A stretch of DNA of 21,262 nt from Acidobacteriota bacterium. Its GTDB lineage: Bacteria; Acidobacteriota; Vicinamibacteria; Vicinamibacterales; Vicinamibacteraceae. The translations under genes and the position numbers were made by a program. The notes under the pieces were generated by a model. The model worked only from the letters and a program-made list of their open reading frames with translations, was not told where the DNA came from and ran no database searches. Position 1 is the stretch's first letter, and every line of letters starts with the position of its first letter. This document shows positions 7,261 to 15,613 of the stretch, piece by piece. The stretch lies in contig JACDAO010000261.1 in the NCBI GenBank assembly GCA_013695405.1, positions 1 through 21,262 on the forward strand, written 5' to 3'.

Positions 7261-8172
7261 ATGGATCTCGCCGAATTGCAGGTGTTCCTGACCGTCGCCT
7301 CGGAGCGCAGCTTCTCCAAGGCCGCGGCACGCCTGCACCGCACGCAGCCGGCGGTCAGTCAGGCGATCCGGCGCCTCGAAGATCACCTCGGGGAACGGTT
7401 GTTCGACCGCGCCGCCAAGGACGGCAAGCTCACCGAGGCGGGCCGGGTGCTGCTCGACTACGCGCAGCGGTTGATGCGGCTGTCGGAAGAGGCCGACAGC
7501 GCGGTGCGTGAACTGCGCGACCTGCAGCGCGGCCGGGTGCTGGTTGGGGCGAACGAGGCGGCGGTGCACCTGCTGCTGCCAGTCGTCGAGCAGTTCCGTG
7601 CGGCACACCCACGCGTCCAGGTCGACATCCGTCGCGTCCCGAGCCGGCAGATCGGGGTCGAGGTGCTGCAGCGCAGCCTCGACGTCGGCGTGCTCAGCTT
7701 TCCCCCGGCCGAGAAAGGGCTGGCGTCGATTCTGATCGGCGACGACGAACTGGTCATGTTGACCTCGCCCAATCACAGCCTGGCCTCGCGCCAGCAGGTG
7801 ACGATGGCCGAGTTCGGTCGCCAGAGCGTGATCGCACACAACGAGGCGTCGCCGGCGCGGGAACGGGTGCTGCGGCTGTTCGAGCAGCGGCACGAGCAGC
7901 TGAACATCACGCTGGCGCTGCCCAGTCTTGACGGCATCAAGCGCGCGGTCGAGATGAACCTTGGCGTGGCCCTGCTGCCGCGGCGCTGCGCGATCGCCGA
8001 GATCACCACCGGCCGCCTGGTGGCCGTGCCGGTGGCCCAGGTCCGCCTGCCGAGACACCTCCGGCTGGTCTACGCCGAGCAGGCGCAGTTGTCACACGCG
8101 GCGCTGGCGTTCCTCGAGGTGGCACGGCGCATCGAAAAGGACGTCGCGCGCGACATCACGCCGGCGGATTGA
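7261..8172 (+). CDS. LysR-family transcriptional regulator, likely controlling leucine genes
   Basis: The 303-residue protein has the usual LysR length. It begins directly with the winged-helix DNA-binding domain (residues 1-60; SFSKAAARLHRTQPAVSQAI is the recognition helix region, then RRLEDHLGERLF). A linker helix follows, then a periplasmic-binding-like effector domain from about residue 90 to 295. The gene is divergent from leuA and convergent with leuD, so it sits between the two halves of the leucine pathway, with a palindromic operator in the leuA side gap. By analogy with LeuO- and LysR-type regulators of amino-acid synthesis, a pathway intermediate such as 2-isopropylmalate could be the co-inducer; that is inference. 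No obvious Shine-Dalgarno precedes ATG 7261, so the start rests on the fit to the family N-terminus. Confidence 0.9.
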   Translation: MDLAELQVFLTVASERSFSKAAARLHRTQPAVSQAIRRLEDHLGERLFDRAAKDGKLTEAGRVLLDYAQRLMRLSEEADSAVRELRDLQRGRVLVGANEAAVHLLLPVVEQFRAAHPRVQVDIRRVPSRQIGVEVLQRSLDVGVLSFPPAEKGLASILIGDDELVMLTSPNHSLASRQQVTMAEFGRQSVIAHNEASPARERVLRLFEQRHEQLNITLALPSLDGIKRAVEMNLGVALLPRRCAIAEITTGRLVAVPVAQVRLPRHLRLVYAEQAQLSHAALAFLEVARRIEKDVARDITPAD

Positions 8173-8225
8173 TGCCTGATGCCTGACGCCTGTGACCCGA
8201 GGCCCTGATGCCTGGCACGCGTCAG
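8170..8225. repeat. TGATGCC tandem repeat and inverted repeat between lysR and leuD ends
   Basis: TGATGCC-TGATGCC-TGACGCC forms three 7-bp tandem units beginning on the lysR stop codon (8170-8190). In addition CTGACGC (8183-8189) pairs with GCGTCAG (8219-8225), which contains the leuD stop codon. The convergent 3' ends make a bidirectional terminator plausible, but there is no U-tract and the 29-nt loop is long. Confidence 0.4.
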
Positions 8226-8830
8226 AATCCGCTGACATATGGGAGTCTCGCGGCGGTCGCTGCGACCTGCGCCGGGTCCTCGAGCAGCAGGCCAGTGGCA
8301 TCCCACGCGCCGCTCGTGAATGCCTCGATCGCCGATGTCGGCGCCTGCACCGCGACGGTGCGGTCGCCAACCCGCAGCGCCAGGCTCACCAGATCGAGCG
8401 TGGCCTGTTCGGATGGCGCGCCATCGGCACGCGACTGCAGCCACTCGAGGTCGCCCGGTGACGCCGTGACGCAGGGCAGGCCAATCGCGAGGCTGTTGCC
8501 GAAGAAGATCTCCGAGAAGGACTCGCCGACCACCGCGTGGATGCCCCAGCGATGCAGCGCCTGGGGTGCGTGTTCGCGAGAGGACCCGCAACCGAAGTTC
8601 TGGTTGACGACCAGGATCCGGGCGCCGGCATAGCGCGGCTGCGCGAACGGGTGCGGCGCGTCCTGCTGCGCCCGGGACCGGATGTCGTCCTCGAACACGT
8701 GGGCCTCGAGGCCGTCGAAGGTGATCACCCGCAGGAAGCGCGCCGGAATGATCCGGTCGGTGTCGATCTCGTGGCCCCGCAGCGGGATCATCCGACCCTC
8801 GATGCGCTCGATGCGTACGACGGCGCTCAC
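8222..8830 (-). CDS. leuD: 3-isopropylmalate dehydratase, small subunit
   Basis: LeuD is the swivelling small subunit that completes the aconitase-like isopropylmalate isomerase with LeuC. The product is 202 aa from GTG 8830, chosen because its GTGA overlaps the leuC stop and GGAGG lies 6 nt upstream; longer in-frame readings only run antisense within leuC. Family motifs are [18 protein letters not shown] near the N-terminus and [14 protein letters not shown] (the GxSSREHA signature) followed by [20 protein letters not shown]. Length and motifs are normal. The 4-nt overlap indicates translational coupling and 1:1 subunit production. Confidence 0.95.
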   Translation of the reverse strand: MSAVVRIERIEGRMIPLRGHEIDTDRIIPARFLRVITFDGLEAHVFEDDIRSRAQQDAPHPFAQPRYAGARILVVNQNFGCGSSREHAPQALHRWGIHAVVGESFSEIFFGNSLAIGLPCVTASPGDLEWLQSRADGAPSEQATLDLVSLALRVGDRTVAVQAPTSAIEAFTSGAWDATGLLLEDPAQVAATAARLPYVSGF

Positions 8831-10269
8831 GCGACACCTCCCGCCAGCGGCTGCAGCGGGGCATCCGGCACGTTCAACGTGCGGATGTCGATGACCTGGC
8901 CGGCGATTGCCGCCGCCGCCACCATCGCCGGACTCATCAGCAAGGTGCGACCGGTCGGACTGCCCTGCCGTCCCTTGAAGTTGCGGTTCGACGAGGACGC
9001 GCTGATCTCGCGCCCCTGCAGCTTGTCGGGATTCATCCCGAGGCACATCGAGCAGCCGGAGCCACGCCAGTCGAAACCGGCGTCGATGAAAATCTCGTGC
9101 AGGCCCTCGGCCTCGGCAGCGGCGCGAACTGCCTGCGACCCAGGCACGACCATGGCCCGCACCGAGCGCGCCACCTTGTGGCCACGGACGAACCGCGCGG
9201 CTTCGCGCAGATCCGACAGCCGCGAATTGGTGCATGAGCCGACGAAGGCGACGTCAATCGGGGTGCCGGCGATCGCCTGGCCCGGCGAGAAGCCCATGAA
9301 GCCGAGCGCCTCTTCGACCAGCAGCCGTTCGTCGGGCGCAACCTCTCCCGGTTCCGGCACGCGCTCGTCGACGCCCACCGATTGACCCGGGTGCAGGCCC
9401 CACGTGACCACCGGGCTCAGGCGATCGCCGCGCAGTTCGACATCGTCGTCATAGACCGCGTCTGCGTCGCTGGCCAGTGAGGTCCACCATTGCCGGGCGC
9501 GGTCGAATGCCTCGCCCTGGGGGACGAACGGACGGCCCTCGAGATAGGCCACGGTCGTAGCGTCTGGATTGACGTAGCCGACCCGGGCGCCGCCTTCGAT
9601 CGACATGTTGCACATCGTCATGCGCTCGTCCATGGACATCGCCGAGACCGCGGATCCGGCGTATTCGTAGGCGTAGCCGACGCCGCCCTTCACGCCGAGT
9701 ACCTGGATGATCTTGAGGATGACGTCCTTGGCGTAGACGCCACGCGGCAGCACGCCCTCGACCCGGATGCGGCGCGCCTTCAACGGCTCGAGCGCCAGGC
9801 ACTGGCTCGCCAGCACGTCCCGCACCTGCGTCGTGCCGATGCCGAAGGCGACCGCGCCGAACGCGCCATGGGTGGACGTGTGACTGTCGCCGCACGCGAT
9901 CGTCATGCCTGGCTGGGTCAACCCGAGCTCCGGACCGATCACGTGGACAATGCCCTGCCGGCCGGTCGAGTGGTCGTAGAGCGGAATTCCGAACTCGCGG
10001 CAGTTGCGCTCCAGCGACGCCATCATGGCTTCCGCCATCGAATCAGCGAATGGCCGCGCCAGGCTGTCGGTGGGGACGATGTGGTCGACGGTGGCAAAGG
10101 TGCGTTCCGGGAAGCGGACCGGCCAACCGCGGCGGCGCAGGTCGTCGAAGGCCTGCGGCGTGGTCACTTCGTGAACGAGGTGCAGACCGATGAACAGCTG
10201 CGTCTGCCCGGTTGGCAGCTTGCGCACGGTGTGCAGGTCCCAGACCTTCTGCAGCAGGGTGTTGCCCAC
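8827..10269 (-). CDS. leuC: 3-isopropylmalate dehydratase, large subunit
   Basis: LeuC carries the [4Fe-4S] cluster and isomerises 2- to 3-isopropylmalate with LeuD. Cluster ligands are visible in VGSCTNSR and SGCSMCLGM (the separated Cys plus CxxC). Other conserved stretches are [24 protein letters not shown] and [13 protein letters not shown]. Starting at GTG 10269 gives 480 aa beginning [15 protein letters not shown], which matches the family N-terminus; an ATG at 10311 would add 14 unconvincing residues. The GTG has an AGGAG only 1 nt away and a TATGCT 6 nt away, so it may be leaderless. leuC is followed by overlapping leuD. The preceding gene on the same strand is a histidine kinase ending 93 bp upstream. 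Confidence 0.95.
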   Translation of the reverse strand: MGNTLLQKVWDLHTVRKLPTGQTQLFIGLHLVHEVTTPQAFDDLRRRGWPVRFPERTFATVDHIVPTDSLARPFADSMAEAMMASLERNCREFGIPLYDHSTGRQGIVHVIGPELGLTQPGMTIACGDSHTSTHGAFGAVAFGIGTTQVRDVLASQCLALEPLKARRIRVEGVLPRGVYAKDVILKIIQVLGVKGGVGYAYEYAGSAVSAMSMDERMTMCNMSIEGGARVGYVNPDATTVAYLEGRPFVPQGEAFDRARQWWTSLASDADAVYDDDVELRGDRLSPVVTWGLHPGQSVGVDERVPEPGEVAPDERLLVEEALGFMGFSPGQAIAGTPIDVAFVGSCTNSRLSDLREAARFVRGHKVARSVRAMVVPGSQAVRAAAEAEGLHEIFIDAGFDWRGSGCSMCLGMNPDKLQGREISASSSNRNFKGRQGSPTGRTLLMSPAMVAAAAIAGQVIDIRTLNVPDAPLQPLAGGVA

Positions 10270-10314
10270 GCTCCTAGCATAACCCGGAGACGTGACCCCT
10301 GGCTCCTGCATAAC
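10270..10314 (-). repeat. Near-perfect direct repeat in the leuC promoter/start region
   Basis: On the minus strand GTTATGCAGGAGC (10314-10302) is repeated as GTTATGCTAGGAGC (10283-10270), identical except for one inserted T, with 18 nt between copies. The second copy contains TATGCT and ends right at GTG 10269. It may be a small duplication of the promoter/start region or a pair of regulator sites. Confidence 0.45.
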
Positions 10315-10362
10315 TTGCGTTAATACACGGCCGCCCCCAATCGCCTATCCGCGATACCGACG

Positions 10363-12309
10363 CTACGGTACCTCCCTGCGGCTGAGCTCAGCTCGGTGGA
10401 CACGCGCCGACAGCAGGTCGCTGACGCGGCTGATCTCGAGCGGCTTCACCAGATGCACGTCGAAGCCGGCATCGAGCGCACGGGCACGGTCTTCCGGGCG
10501 GCCGTAGCCTGTCAGCGCGACCAGAAAGACGCCGCGCGCCTGCTCACTGCGGCGAATCGTCCGGGCCAGCTCGTAGCCGTCCATGCGCGGCAGCCCGATA
10601 TCGATGAACGCGACGTCAGGCGGCTGGGCGAACATCGCCGCCAGGCCGGCGACCCCGTCGCGGGCGACCCGGGTGCGATGCCCGACCGACGCGAACAGCG
10701 CCTCCATCAGGTCGGCGGCGTCCTCGTCGTCTTCCACGACCAGCACGTCGAGGGCCTCGCCGTGCTCGTGCGCGCGGTGCCGATCACCCGGCCCACTGGC
10801 GGTGGCTGACGCCGCTGTCGGGATCATCGGAAGGGTTGCGCGGAACTCGGTGCCGGTTCCGAGGCCCGCGCTGTGCGCGGTCAGGCTGCCGTTGTGCAGT
10901 TCGAGCATGCGGCGCGCGATCGTCAGGCCGATGCCGAGACCGCCCAGGCTCCGGGCCAGCGACTGGTCTGCCTGGATGAACGGCTCGAAGATCGCGTCCA
11001 GACGTGAGGGTTCGATGCCCATGCCCTCGTCCACCACACGCACCACGGCGTCGGCCGCCCTCCCGACGTGCGGCTCGATCGCGCACGTGAGCACGATCGG
11101 ACGCGTCGCTTCGGAGAACTTGCTGGCATTGGACACGAGGTTGGCGAAGGCCTGGCCGAGCCGAAGGGCGTCGCCGTGGACGGTGACGGGCTCGTCCGGC
11201 ACTTCGACGACCAGCGGCTGGCGGCGGGCATCGAGCGAGGGGCGCGCCATCTGCACGACCTCGTGGAGCACGGTCTTGAGGTCGATCGCCTCCATCTGCA
11301 GCTGAACGCGGCCGCGTGTCAGTCGGGAGACATCGAGCAGGTCGTCTATCAGGCGCGCCAGCTGCCGCACCTGGCGAGTGACCGTCGACCGCAGCCGGAC
11401 GTTGTGCTCGTCGCGCGCGCCATCTTGATCCTGCAGAGCGTTGGCGGTGGCAATCGCATTGAGCGGGTTGCGCAGCTCGTGCGCGAGCATGGCGAGAAAT
11501 TCGTCCTTGCGGCGATTGTCGTGCAGCAGTTCGTCGGCACGACGCCGTTCGGCCTCGGCCAGCGCGCGCAGGCCGGTGACGTCGGTCATCACCAGCACGA
11601 TCCGATCGAGCCGCCCCATTGGGTCGAGCATCGGGTCGGCGACGATTCGATACCAGGCGTCCCCGGCGCGCAGATCGGCGGTCTGCCGCTTGCGGTCGCG
11701 CAGCACCAACCGATCGACGATGGGGTCGTCGATGCCCAGTCGGTCGCGGAACACCTTGCCGACCGGCTGATTGGCGAGGGCGTCCGCCGTGCAGCGCGCG
11801 AGGATCAGCAACGCGCGATTGACCCGCAGGATGGTGCCGTCGGCGCGCAGGATGGCCACCGATTCGGCGACCGCGTCGAAGGTGCGCTGCCACTCGCGGC
11901 CGGCTTCCTGCAACCCCGCTCCCGCCTGCTGCGCACGCAGGAGCGCCCGTACCGTAGCGATCAGCTCTGTCGCATCGACTGGTTGCGCGAGATAACCGTC
12001 CGCGCCGCTCTCGAGCCCCTGCACCTTGTGCTGCGCGGAGACGAAAGTCGCCGACGTCTGCAGGACAGGGATGGCCGCGGTGCGGGGATCGGCCTTGAGC
12101 CGGCGGCAGACCTCGAAGCCGTCGATGCCAGGCAACTCCACGTCCAACACGACCAACCCAGGTCCCCGTCGGGCGAGCAGCAGCGCCTCGGAGCCCGACG
12201 ACGCCTCCCACATCTCGAATCCGGCCTGCCGCAGCATCCGGCTCAGCGCGTACCGCGTTGCCTCATCGTCGTTGACGTTGAGGATGATCTCGGGCCCGTC
12301 AGCCGGCAC
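10363..12309 (-). CDS. Hybrid histidine kinase REC-PAS-HisKA-HATPase-REC
   Basis: The product is 648 aa from GTG 12309, preceded by GGGAG 8 nt upstream; further upstream in-frame sequence looks non-coding. Domain order: receiver 1 (about 7-125, phosphoacceptor D56 in LVVLDVELPGIDG); PAS (about 140-245); HisKA with phosphorylated H277 in FLAMLAHELRNPLNAI; HATPase with N box NLVSNASKF, G1 DEGMGIEP, F box IFEPFIQ and G2 GGLGIGLTIARRM; receiver 2 (about 520-640, D570 in VAFIDIGLPRMDGY and K622 in HLVKPLEI). No membrane segment is seen, so it is cytoplasmic. Receiver 1 has Gln (Q109, YLAQPVD) where receivers usually have a switch Lys. No DNA-binding partner gene is adjacent, so the output is unknown. 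Confidence 0.92.
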   Translation of the reverse strand: MPADGPEIILNVNDDEATRYALSRMLRQAGFEMWEASSGSEALLLARRGPGLVVLDVELPGIDGFEVCRRLKADPRTAAIPVLQTSATFVSAQHKVQGLESGADGYLAQPVDATELIATVRALLRAQQAGAGLQEAGREWQRTFDAVAESVAILRADGTILRVNRALLILARCTADALANQPVGKVFRDRLGIDDPIVDRLVLRDRKRQTADLRAGDAWYRIVADPMLDPMGRLDRIVLVMTDVTGLRALAEAERRRADELLHDNRRKDEFLAMLAHELRNPLNAIATANALQDQDGARDEHNVRLRSTVTRQVRQLARLIDDLLDVSRLTRGRVQLQMEAIDLKTVLHEVVQMARPSLDARRQPLVVEVPDEPVTVHGDALRLGQAFANLVSNASKFSEATRPIVLTCAIEPHVGRAADAVVRVVDEGMGIEPSRLDAIFEPFIQADQSLARSLGGLGIGLTIARRMLELHNGSLTAHSAGLGTGTEFRATLPMIPTAASATASGPGDRHRAHEHGEALDVLVVEDDEDAADLMEALFASVGHRTRVARDGVAGLAAMFAQPPDVAFIDIGLPRMDGYELARTIRRSEQARGVFLVALTGYGRPEDRARALDAGFDVHLVKPLEISRVSDLLSARVHRAELSRREVP

Positions 12310-12527
12310 TACTGATCTCCCGCGTGGTACTGCCGAGCCGGCGGGACGCAACGCAACGCGCGTCGTGCTTACCGGCGCCCCCCGCGTCAATCTCTGCTTG
12401 GGCAGAATGCCCTGAATCACGTCGTCCGGTGCAGCCGGCCATCCCGAAAACTGGGGCAAGCAGGGTGCCAGCCACACCTGATAAGCGGGCGGCGCGCTCC
12501 CGGTCAGCCGTCGTGCGAAAGCGGACA

Positions 12528-12650
12528 ACTGTAAACGATTGCGACAATCGCGCCACCGAGAGGCACCCGCACGACGACTACGGACCTCAGCAGCGCAGCG
12601 GCTTGGGTGTGCGCCGACTCGTCGAGCCACGGGCGACCATCGTTTACACT
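12528..12650. repeat. Inverted repeat shared by two outward-facing promoter-like motifs
   Basis: TGTAAACGAT (12530-12539) and its exact reverse complement ATCGTTTACA (12639-12648) are 99 bp apart. Each extends into a -10-like hexamer: TACAGT on the minus strand (12533-12528), toward the kinase gene with a leader of over 200 nt, and TACACT on the plus strand (12645-12650), toward the tRNA. Confidence 0.45.
12622..12650 (+). promoter_or_regulatory. Putative tRNA-Ser promoter
   Basis: TACACT (12645-12650) lies 7 nt before the tRNA 5' end, with a weak -35 (TCGAGC, 12622-12627) at 17-nt spacing. The following discriminator CGCGGAC is GC-rich, as expected for stable-RNA promoters under stringent control. 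Transcription would start at or next to the mature 5' end. Confidence 0.45.
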
Positions 12651-12657
12651 CGCGGAC

Positions 12658-12747
12658 GGAGGGATGGCCGAGCGGTTGATGGCAGCGGTCTTGAAAACCG
12701 CCGTACGGGAAACCGTATCGTGGGTTCGAATCCCACTCCCTCCGCCA
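12658..12747 (+). tRNA. tRNA-Ser (anticodon UGA)
   Basis: The 90-nt gene has a perfect 7-bp acceptor stem, GGAGGGA with TCCCTCC, discriminator G and an encoded CCA. The anticodon stem GCGGT/ACCGC encloses loop CTTGAAA with anticodon TGA at 12692-12694, reading UCA. The long variable arm (class II, around TACGGGAAACCGTA) and the T-arm GTGGGTTCGAATCCCAC are typical of tRNA-Ser. It lies on the plus strand, convergent with dinB-serS. Confidence 0.97.
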
Positions 12748-12763
12748 AGTGATCGCTGTCCGT

Positions 12764-12784
12764 TCCGGTCACATGGGTGACGGA
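12764..12784. terminator. Hairpin between tRNA-Ser and dinB-like gene ends
   Basis: TCC-G-GTCAC-ATGG-GTGAC-GGA forms an 8-bp stem with one bulged G and a tetraloop, covering the stop codon of the dinB-like gene and lying 16 nt past the tRNA CCA. It could serve both convergent transcripts, but there is no U-tract. Confidence 0.3.
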
Positions 12785-13317
12785 AATGCTGCCTCAGGCG
12801 TGCGGCCCGGTGACACGACCTTGCGCGTCGTGGCGATCTGGCCGGCGTGGCGGCTGGCGTGCTCGGCGGCGTGGAACAACAGACCGAGTACGGTGGTCGG
12901 GTAGCGGGCACGCCCGACGAGGCGCGCCTGAGGCAAGGTGCTGGCGTCGGTAGCTCGCAGCTGGTCCAGCGCACGGTCAATGCCGGCTAGCGATAGGCTC
13001 AGCACCGACGCGGGCGACGCCGCTGGCATGCCGGGGTCGGCCTCGGTGCGCAGGGTCTCGAACTGATCCGCCGTGAGCGGCTCGCCTCTCGCGTACGTCA
13101 ACAGCCGGTCCAGGCTGCCGGCCAGATGACGCAGGTGGAAGCCAATCGACGCGGTCTCCGCAGGCCGCGCCCACAGTTGCTCTGTCGTGAGACTCGCGGC
13201 GTGCTGCTCGACCTCGTCGCGCACCTGCAGCAACGCGTGGACCACGGGCTGCAGCTCCGCCGCGTACCCCGCGACCGGACCGCGCATCCACACTTCCGGG
13301 GCCTGTGCTTGATTCAT
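12769..13317 (-). CDS. DinB-family putative metal-dependent protein
   Basis: The 182-residue protein fits the DinB/YfiT four-helix-bundle family. The likely metal ligands are H64 in FHLRHLAGSLDRLLTY and H153 and H157 in HAAEHASRHAGQIATTRKVV, the usual His...HxxxH pattern. Family members include thiol transferases (bacillithiol or mycothiol) and many uncharacterised stress-related proteins, so the reaction cannot be stated. It starts 4 bp after the serS stop, so it is very probably the second gene of a serS operon; no functional link to SerRS is apparent. The C-terminal 15 or so residues are Pro-rich and probably disordered. Confidence 0.85.
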   Translation of the reverse strand: MNQAQAPEVWMRGPVAGYAAELQPVVHALLQVRDEVEQHAASLTTEQLWARPAETASIGFHLRHLAGSLDRLLTYARGEPLTADQFETLRTEADPGMPAASPASVLSLSLAGIDRALDQLRATDASTLPQARLVGRARYPTTVLGLLFHAAEHASRHAGQIATTRKVVSPGRTPEAAFPSPM

Positions 13318-13321
13318 CGGC

Positions 13322-14611
13322 TCACGCCCGCGGGCCGATTCGTTCGACCCCGCCCATGTACGGCACCAGCGCCGCCGGGATACGCACGCTGCCGTCGGCG
13401 TCCTGGTAGTTCTCGAGAATCGCGATCAGCGTCCGACCGACCGCCAGCCCGGAGCCGTTGAGGGTGTGGGCGAACGCCGCCTTGCCGCCGCCGGACGGAC
13501 GGCAGCGGATGCCGGCGCGCCTGGCCTGGAACGCTTCGGTATTGCTGCAGGACGAAATCTCGCGATAGACACCCTGGCTGGGCAGCCAGACCTCGATGTC
13601 GTAGGTACGCGCCGCGGCGAATCCCATGTCGCCGGTGCACAGCAGCATCGTCCGGTGCGGCAGCTCGAGCAGTTGCAGCACTTTCTCCGCGCAGCCGGTC
13701 AGCCGCTCGAGTTCGTCGTACGACTGCCCGGGCGCGGTGAACGACATCAGTTCGACCTTGTCGAACTGATGCTGCCGGATCAGGCCGCGGACGTCGGCGC
13801 CGTAGCTGCCGGCTTCGCTACGGAAGCACGGCGTGTACGCGACATAGCGGAGCGGCAGCGTGGCGTCGTCCAGCGTCTCCTCGCGGTGCAGGTTGGTGAG
13901 CGGCACTTCCGCGGTCGGGATCAGGAACAGGTCCCAGTCCCCGTCGATCCTGAACAGGTCCTGCTCGAACTTGGGCAGGTTGCCGGTGCCAGTCAGCGCG
14001 GTCCGGTTGACCAGGAACGGCGGCTCGACCTCGGTGTAGCCGTGCGTGCCGGTGTGCAGGTCGAGCATGAAGGCGATCAACGCCCGGGACAGCCGCGCAC
14101 CCTCGCGCAGCAGCACCGCGAACCGAGCGCCCGACATTCGCGCGGCACGCTCGAAGTCGATGATTCCGAGGGCGACGCCGAGATCCCAATGCGGCTTGGG
14201 CTCGAAATCGAAGTCGCGCGGCTGGCCCCAGCGGCGAACCTCGACGTTGGCCTCGGCGGTCTGGCCCTGCGGCACGTCGGGGTGCGGCAGGTTGGGCAGC
14301 GAGAGCAGCACGAGTCGCCGTTCCTCCTCGAGCGTCGTCAACTGTCCGTCGAGCACCTTGATCTCGTCGGCGCGCCGCTTGCTCTCGACCAGCACCGAGG
14401 CGGTGTCCTCGCCCGTCCGCTTGGCCTGGGCAATCCGCTCGCCGTCGCGGTTGCGTTCGGCCTTGAGCGCTTCGACGCGCGGCAACAGCTCGCGCCGCAC
14501 CTGCTCGAGCGACTGCAGCCGTTCGAGGGCGGCATCGGCGCCGGCGCCCCGCGTCTGCAGGCCGCGGCGGGTGTCGTCGAAGGCGTCACGAAGTTGCGCG
14601 GTGTCGAGCAT
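13322..14611 (-). CDS. serS: Seryl-tRNA synthetase
   Basis: SerRS charges tRNA-Ser with serine (and tRNA-Sec where present). From ATG 14611 it is 429 aa, normal length. Residues 1-105 form the antiparallel coiled-coil arm that reaches the tRNA long variable arm (charged heptads such as [20 protein letters not shown]). The class II core shows motif 2, [27 protein letters not shown], and motif 3 around [22 protein letters not shown], and it ends with the canonical [14 protein letters not shown] 14611 is chosen over in-frame codons upstream because [11 protein letters not shown] matches the family start. A TACAAT lies 9 nt before it and no SD is visible. dinB follows in the same operon and tRNA-Ser lies just beyond. 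Confidence 0.96.
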   Translation of the reverse strand: MLDTAQLRDAFDDTRRGLQTRGAGADAALERLQSLEQVRRELLPRVEALKAERNRDGERIAQAKRTGEDTASVLVESKRRADEIKVLDGQLTTLEEERRLVLLSLPNLPHPDVPQGQTAEANVEVRRWGQPRDFDFEPKPHWDLGVALGIIDFERAARMSGARFAVLLREGARLSRALIAFMLDLHTGTHGYTEVEPPFLVNRTALTGTGNLPKFEQDLFRIDGDWDLFLIPTAEVPLTNLHREETLDDATLPLRYVAYTPCFRSEAGSYGADVRGLIRQHQFDKVELMSFTAPGQSYDELERLTGCAEKVLQLLELPHRTMLLCTGDMGFAAARTYDIEVWLPSQGVYREISSCSNTEAFQARRAGIRCRPSGGGKAAFAHTLNGSGLAVGRTLIAILENYQDADGSVRIPAALVPYMGGVERIGPRA

Positions 14612-14620
14612 GCTGGGGCC

Positions 14621-14626
14621 ATTGTA
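14621..14626 (-). promoter_or_regulatory. Putative -10 box of serS
   Basis: TACAAT on the minus strand ends 9 nt before the serS ATG, so the transcript would have a leader of only about 0-3 nt. No convincing -35 is present. Confidence 0.42.
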
Positions 14627-14718
14627 CGACCGGCACCGCCCGGCGACGACATGGCGCCTCGCGGCGTACGCGATGGCATGTGCTAACGTGAGCGGCCCGT
14701 GATCAACTGCGAGGGCGC

Positions 14719-15606
14719 GTGAGATCGAGCGTACGCACGGCGGTGTTCCCGGCCGCAGGACTCGGCACTCGTTTTCTCCCGGCAACCAAGACGATGCCGA
14801 AGGAGATGCTGCCGCTGGTCGACAAGCCGATCATCCAGTACGCGGTCGAGGAGGCGGTGGCCTCGGGCATCGAGCAGATCGTCATGGTCACGGCGCGCGG
14901 CAAGACCGCGATGGTCGACCATTTCGACGTCGACGTCGAGCTCGAGACCCTGCTCGAGGACCGCGGCAAACTCGAACAACTGGCCGCCGTGCGCCACGTG
15001 TCCGCACTGGCGCGCCTGGGGACGGTGCGGCAGGGGCGGCCGCTCGGACTCGGTCACGCGGTCTGCATCACCCGCGACCTGGTCGGTGAGCAGCCCTTCG
15101 CGGTCGTACTCGGCGACGACGTGATCGATGCCGAGCCGCCGGCGGTCCGGCAGCTGATCGACCTCTTCGACCGGGTGCAAGGCCCGGTGCTGGCGGTGGA
15201 ACGGGTGCCCATGGACCAGGTCGGCCGGTACGGCGTGATCGACGCCGAGCCCCTCGGCGACGGCACCTATCGGATCAGGGATCTGGTGGAGAAGCCGTCG
15301 CGAGACGAAGCGCCGTCGGACCTGGCAATTATCGGCCGCTACGTGCTGACGCCCGACATCTTCGAGGTGCTGGCCGGCGTGCGCGAGGATCGCACCGGCG
15401 AGATTCAGCTGACCAGCGGCCTGCGCGAGTTGCTGCGGCAACGCCCGATCTTCGCCTGCGAGGTGCAGGGCACCCGGCACGACACGGGCAACAAGCTCGG
15501 GTTCCTGAAAGCGACCGTCTACTACGCGCTCAAGCGGCCCGACGTGTGTGGGCCGCTGGCCGCCTACATGCGCCGCCTGCTCGACGAGATGGACGGGCAC
15601 TGCTGA
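14719..15606 (+). CDS. galU: UTP-glucose-1-phosphate uridylyltransferase
   Basis: GalU makes UDP-glucose from UTP and glucose-1-phosphate for envelope polysaccharides and trehalose or glycogen-type products. The 295-residue product has the family signatures: [20 protein letters not shown] near the N-terminus (nucleotide loop and catalytic Arg/Lys), [19 protein letters not shown], the metal Asp in [48 protein letters not shown] and [12 protein letters not shown]. The usual RxxAIEDHFD motif is present as [12 protein letters not shown] 14719 is the start, with GAGGG 3 nt upstream; no ATG gives a better N-terminus. It is divergent from serS (107-bp gap) and convergent with fmdB. CTP- or dTTP-sugar synthases are less likely given these motifs. 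Confidence 0.94.
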   Translation: MRSSVRTAVFPAAGLGTRFLPATKTMPKEMLPLVDKPIIQYAVEEAVASGIEQIVMVTARGKTAMVDHFDVDVELETLLEDRGKLEQLAAVRHVSALARLGTVRQGRPLGLGHAVCITRDLVGEQPFAVVLGDDVIDAEPPAVRQLIDLFDRVQGPVLAVERVPMDQVGRYGVIDAEPLGDGTYRIRDLVEKPSRDEAPSDLAIIGRYVLTPDIFEVLAGVREDRTGEIQLTSGLRELLRQRPIFACEVQGTRHDTGNKLGFLKATVYYALKRPDVCGPLAAYMRRLLDEMDGHC

Positions 15607-15613
15607 GTCGGGG

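Larger units (their letters stand above)
12310..12657. other. Intergenic region between histidine kinase and tRNA-Ser, no gene seen
   Basis: The 348 bp between the divergent kinase and tRNA genes contain no coding region I can support; the open frames here are short, and the longest is only an upstream extension of the kinase frame. The right half holds a pair of outward-facing -10-like motifs and a small palindrome CGATTG-CGA-CAATCG at 12536-12550. The left half shows nothing recognisable. Confidence 0.5.

Noticed and set aside
4779..7511. 910-codon plus-strand open frame across leuB and leuA
   Set aside because: It is antisense to two clear leucine genes, runs into lysR in another frame, and contains no recognisable motif.
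8170..8192. CRISPR-like or mobile-element repeat
   Set aside because: Three 7-bp units only, with no spacers and no flanking element; treated as a simple tandem repeat.
8831..9235. N-terminal extension of leuD to 337 residues
   Set aside because: The extension overlaps leuC out of frame; the GTG at 8830 with GGAGG and a 4-nt overlap gives the standard LeuD length.
11068..12315. 415-codon plus-strand frame opposite the histidine kinase
   Set aside because: Shadow of the kinase gene; no family resemblance.
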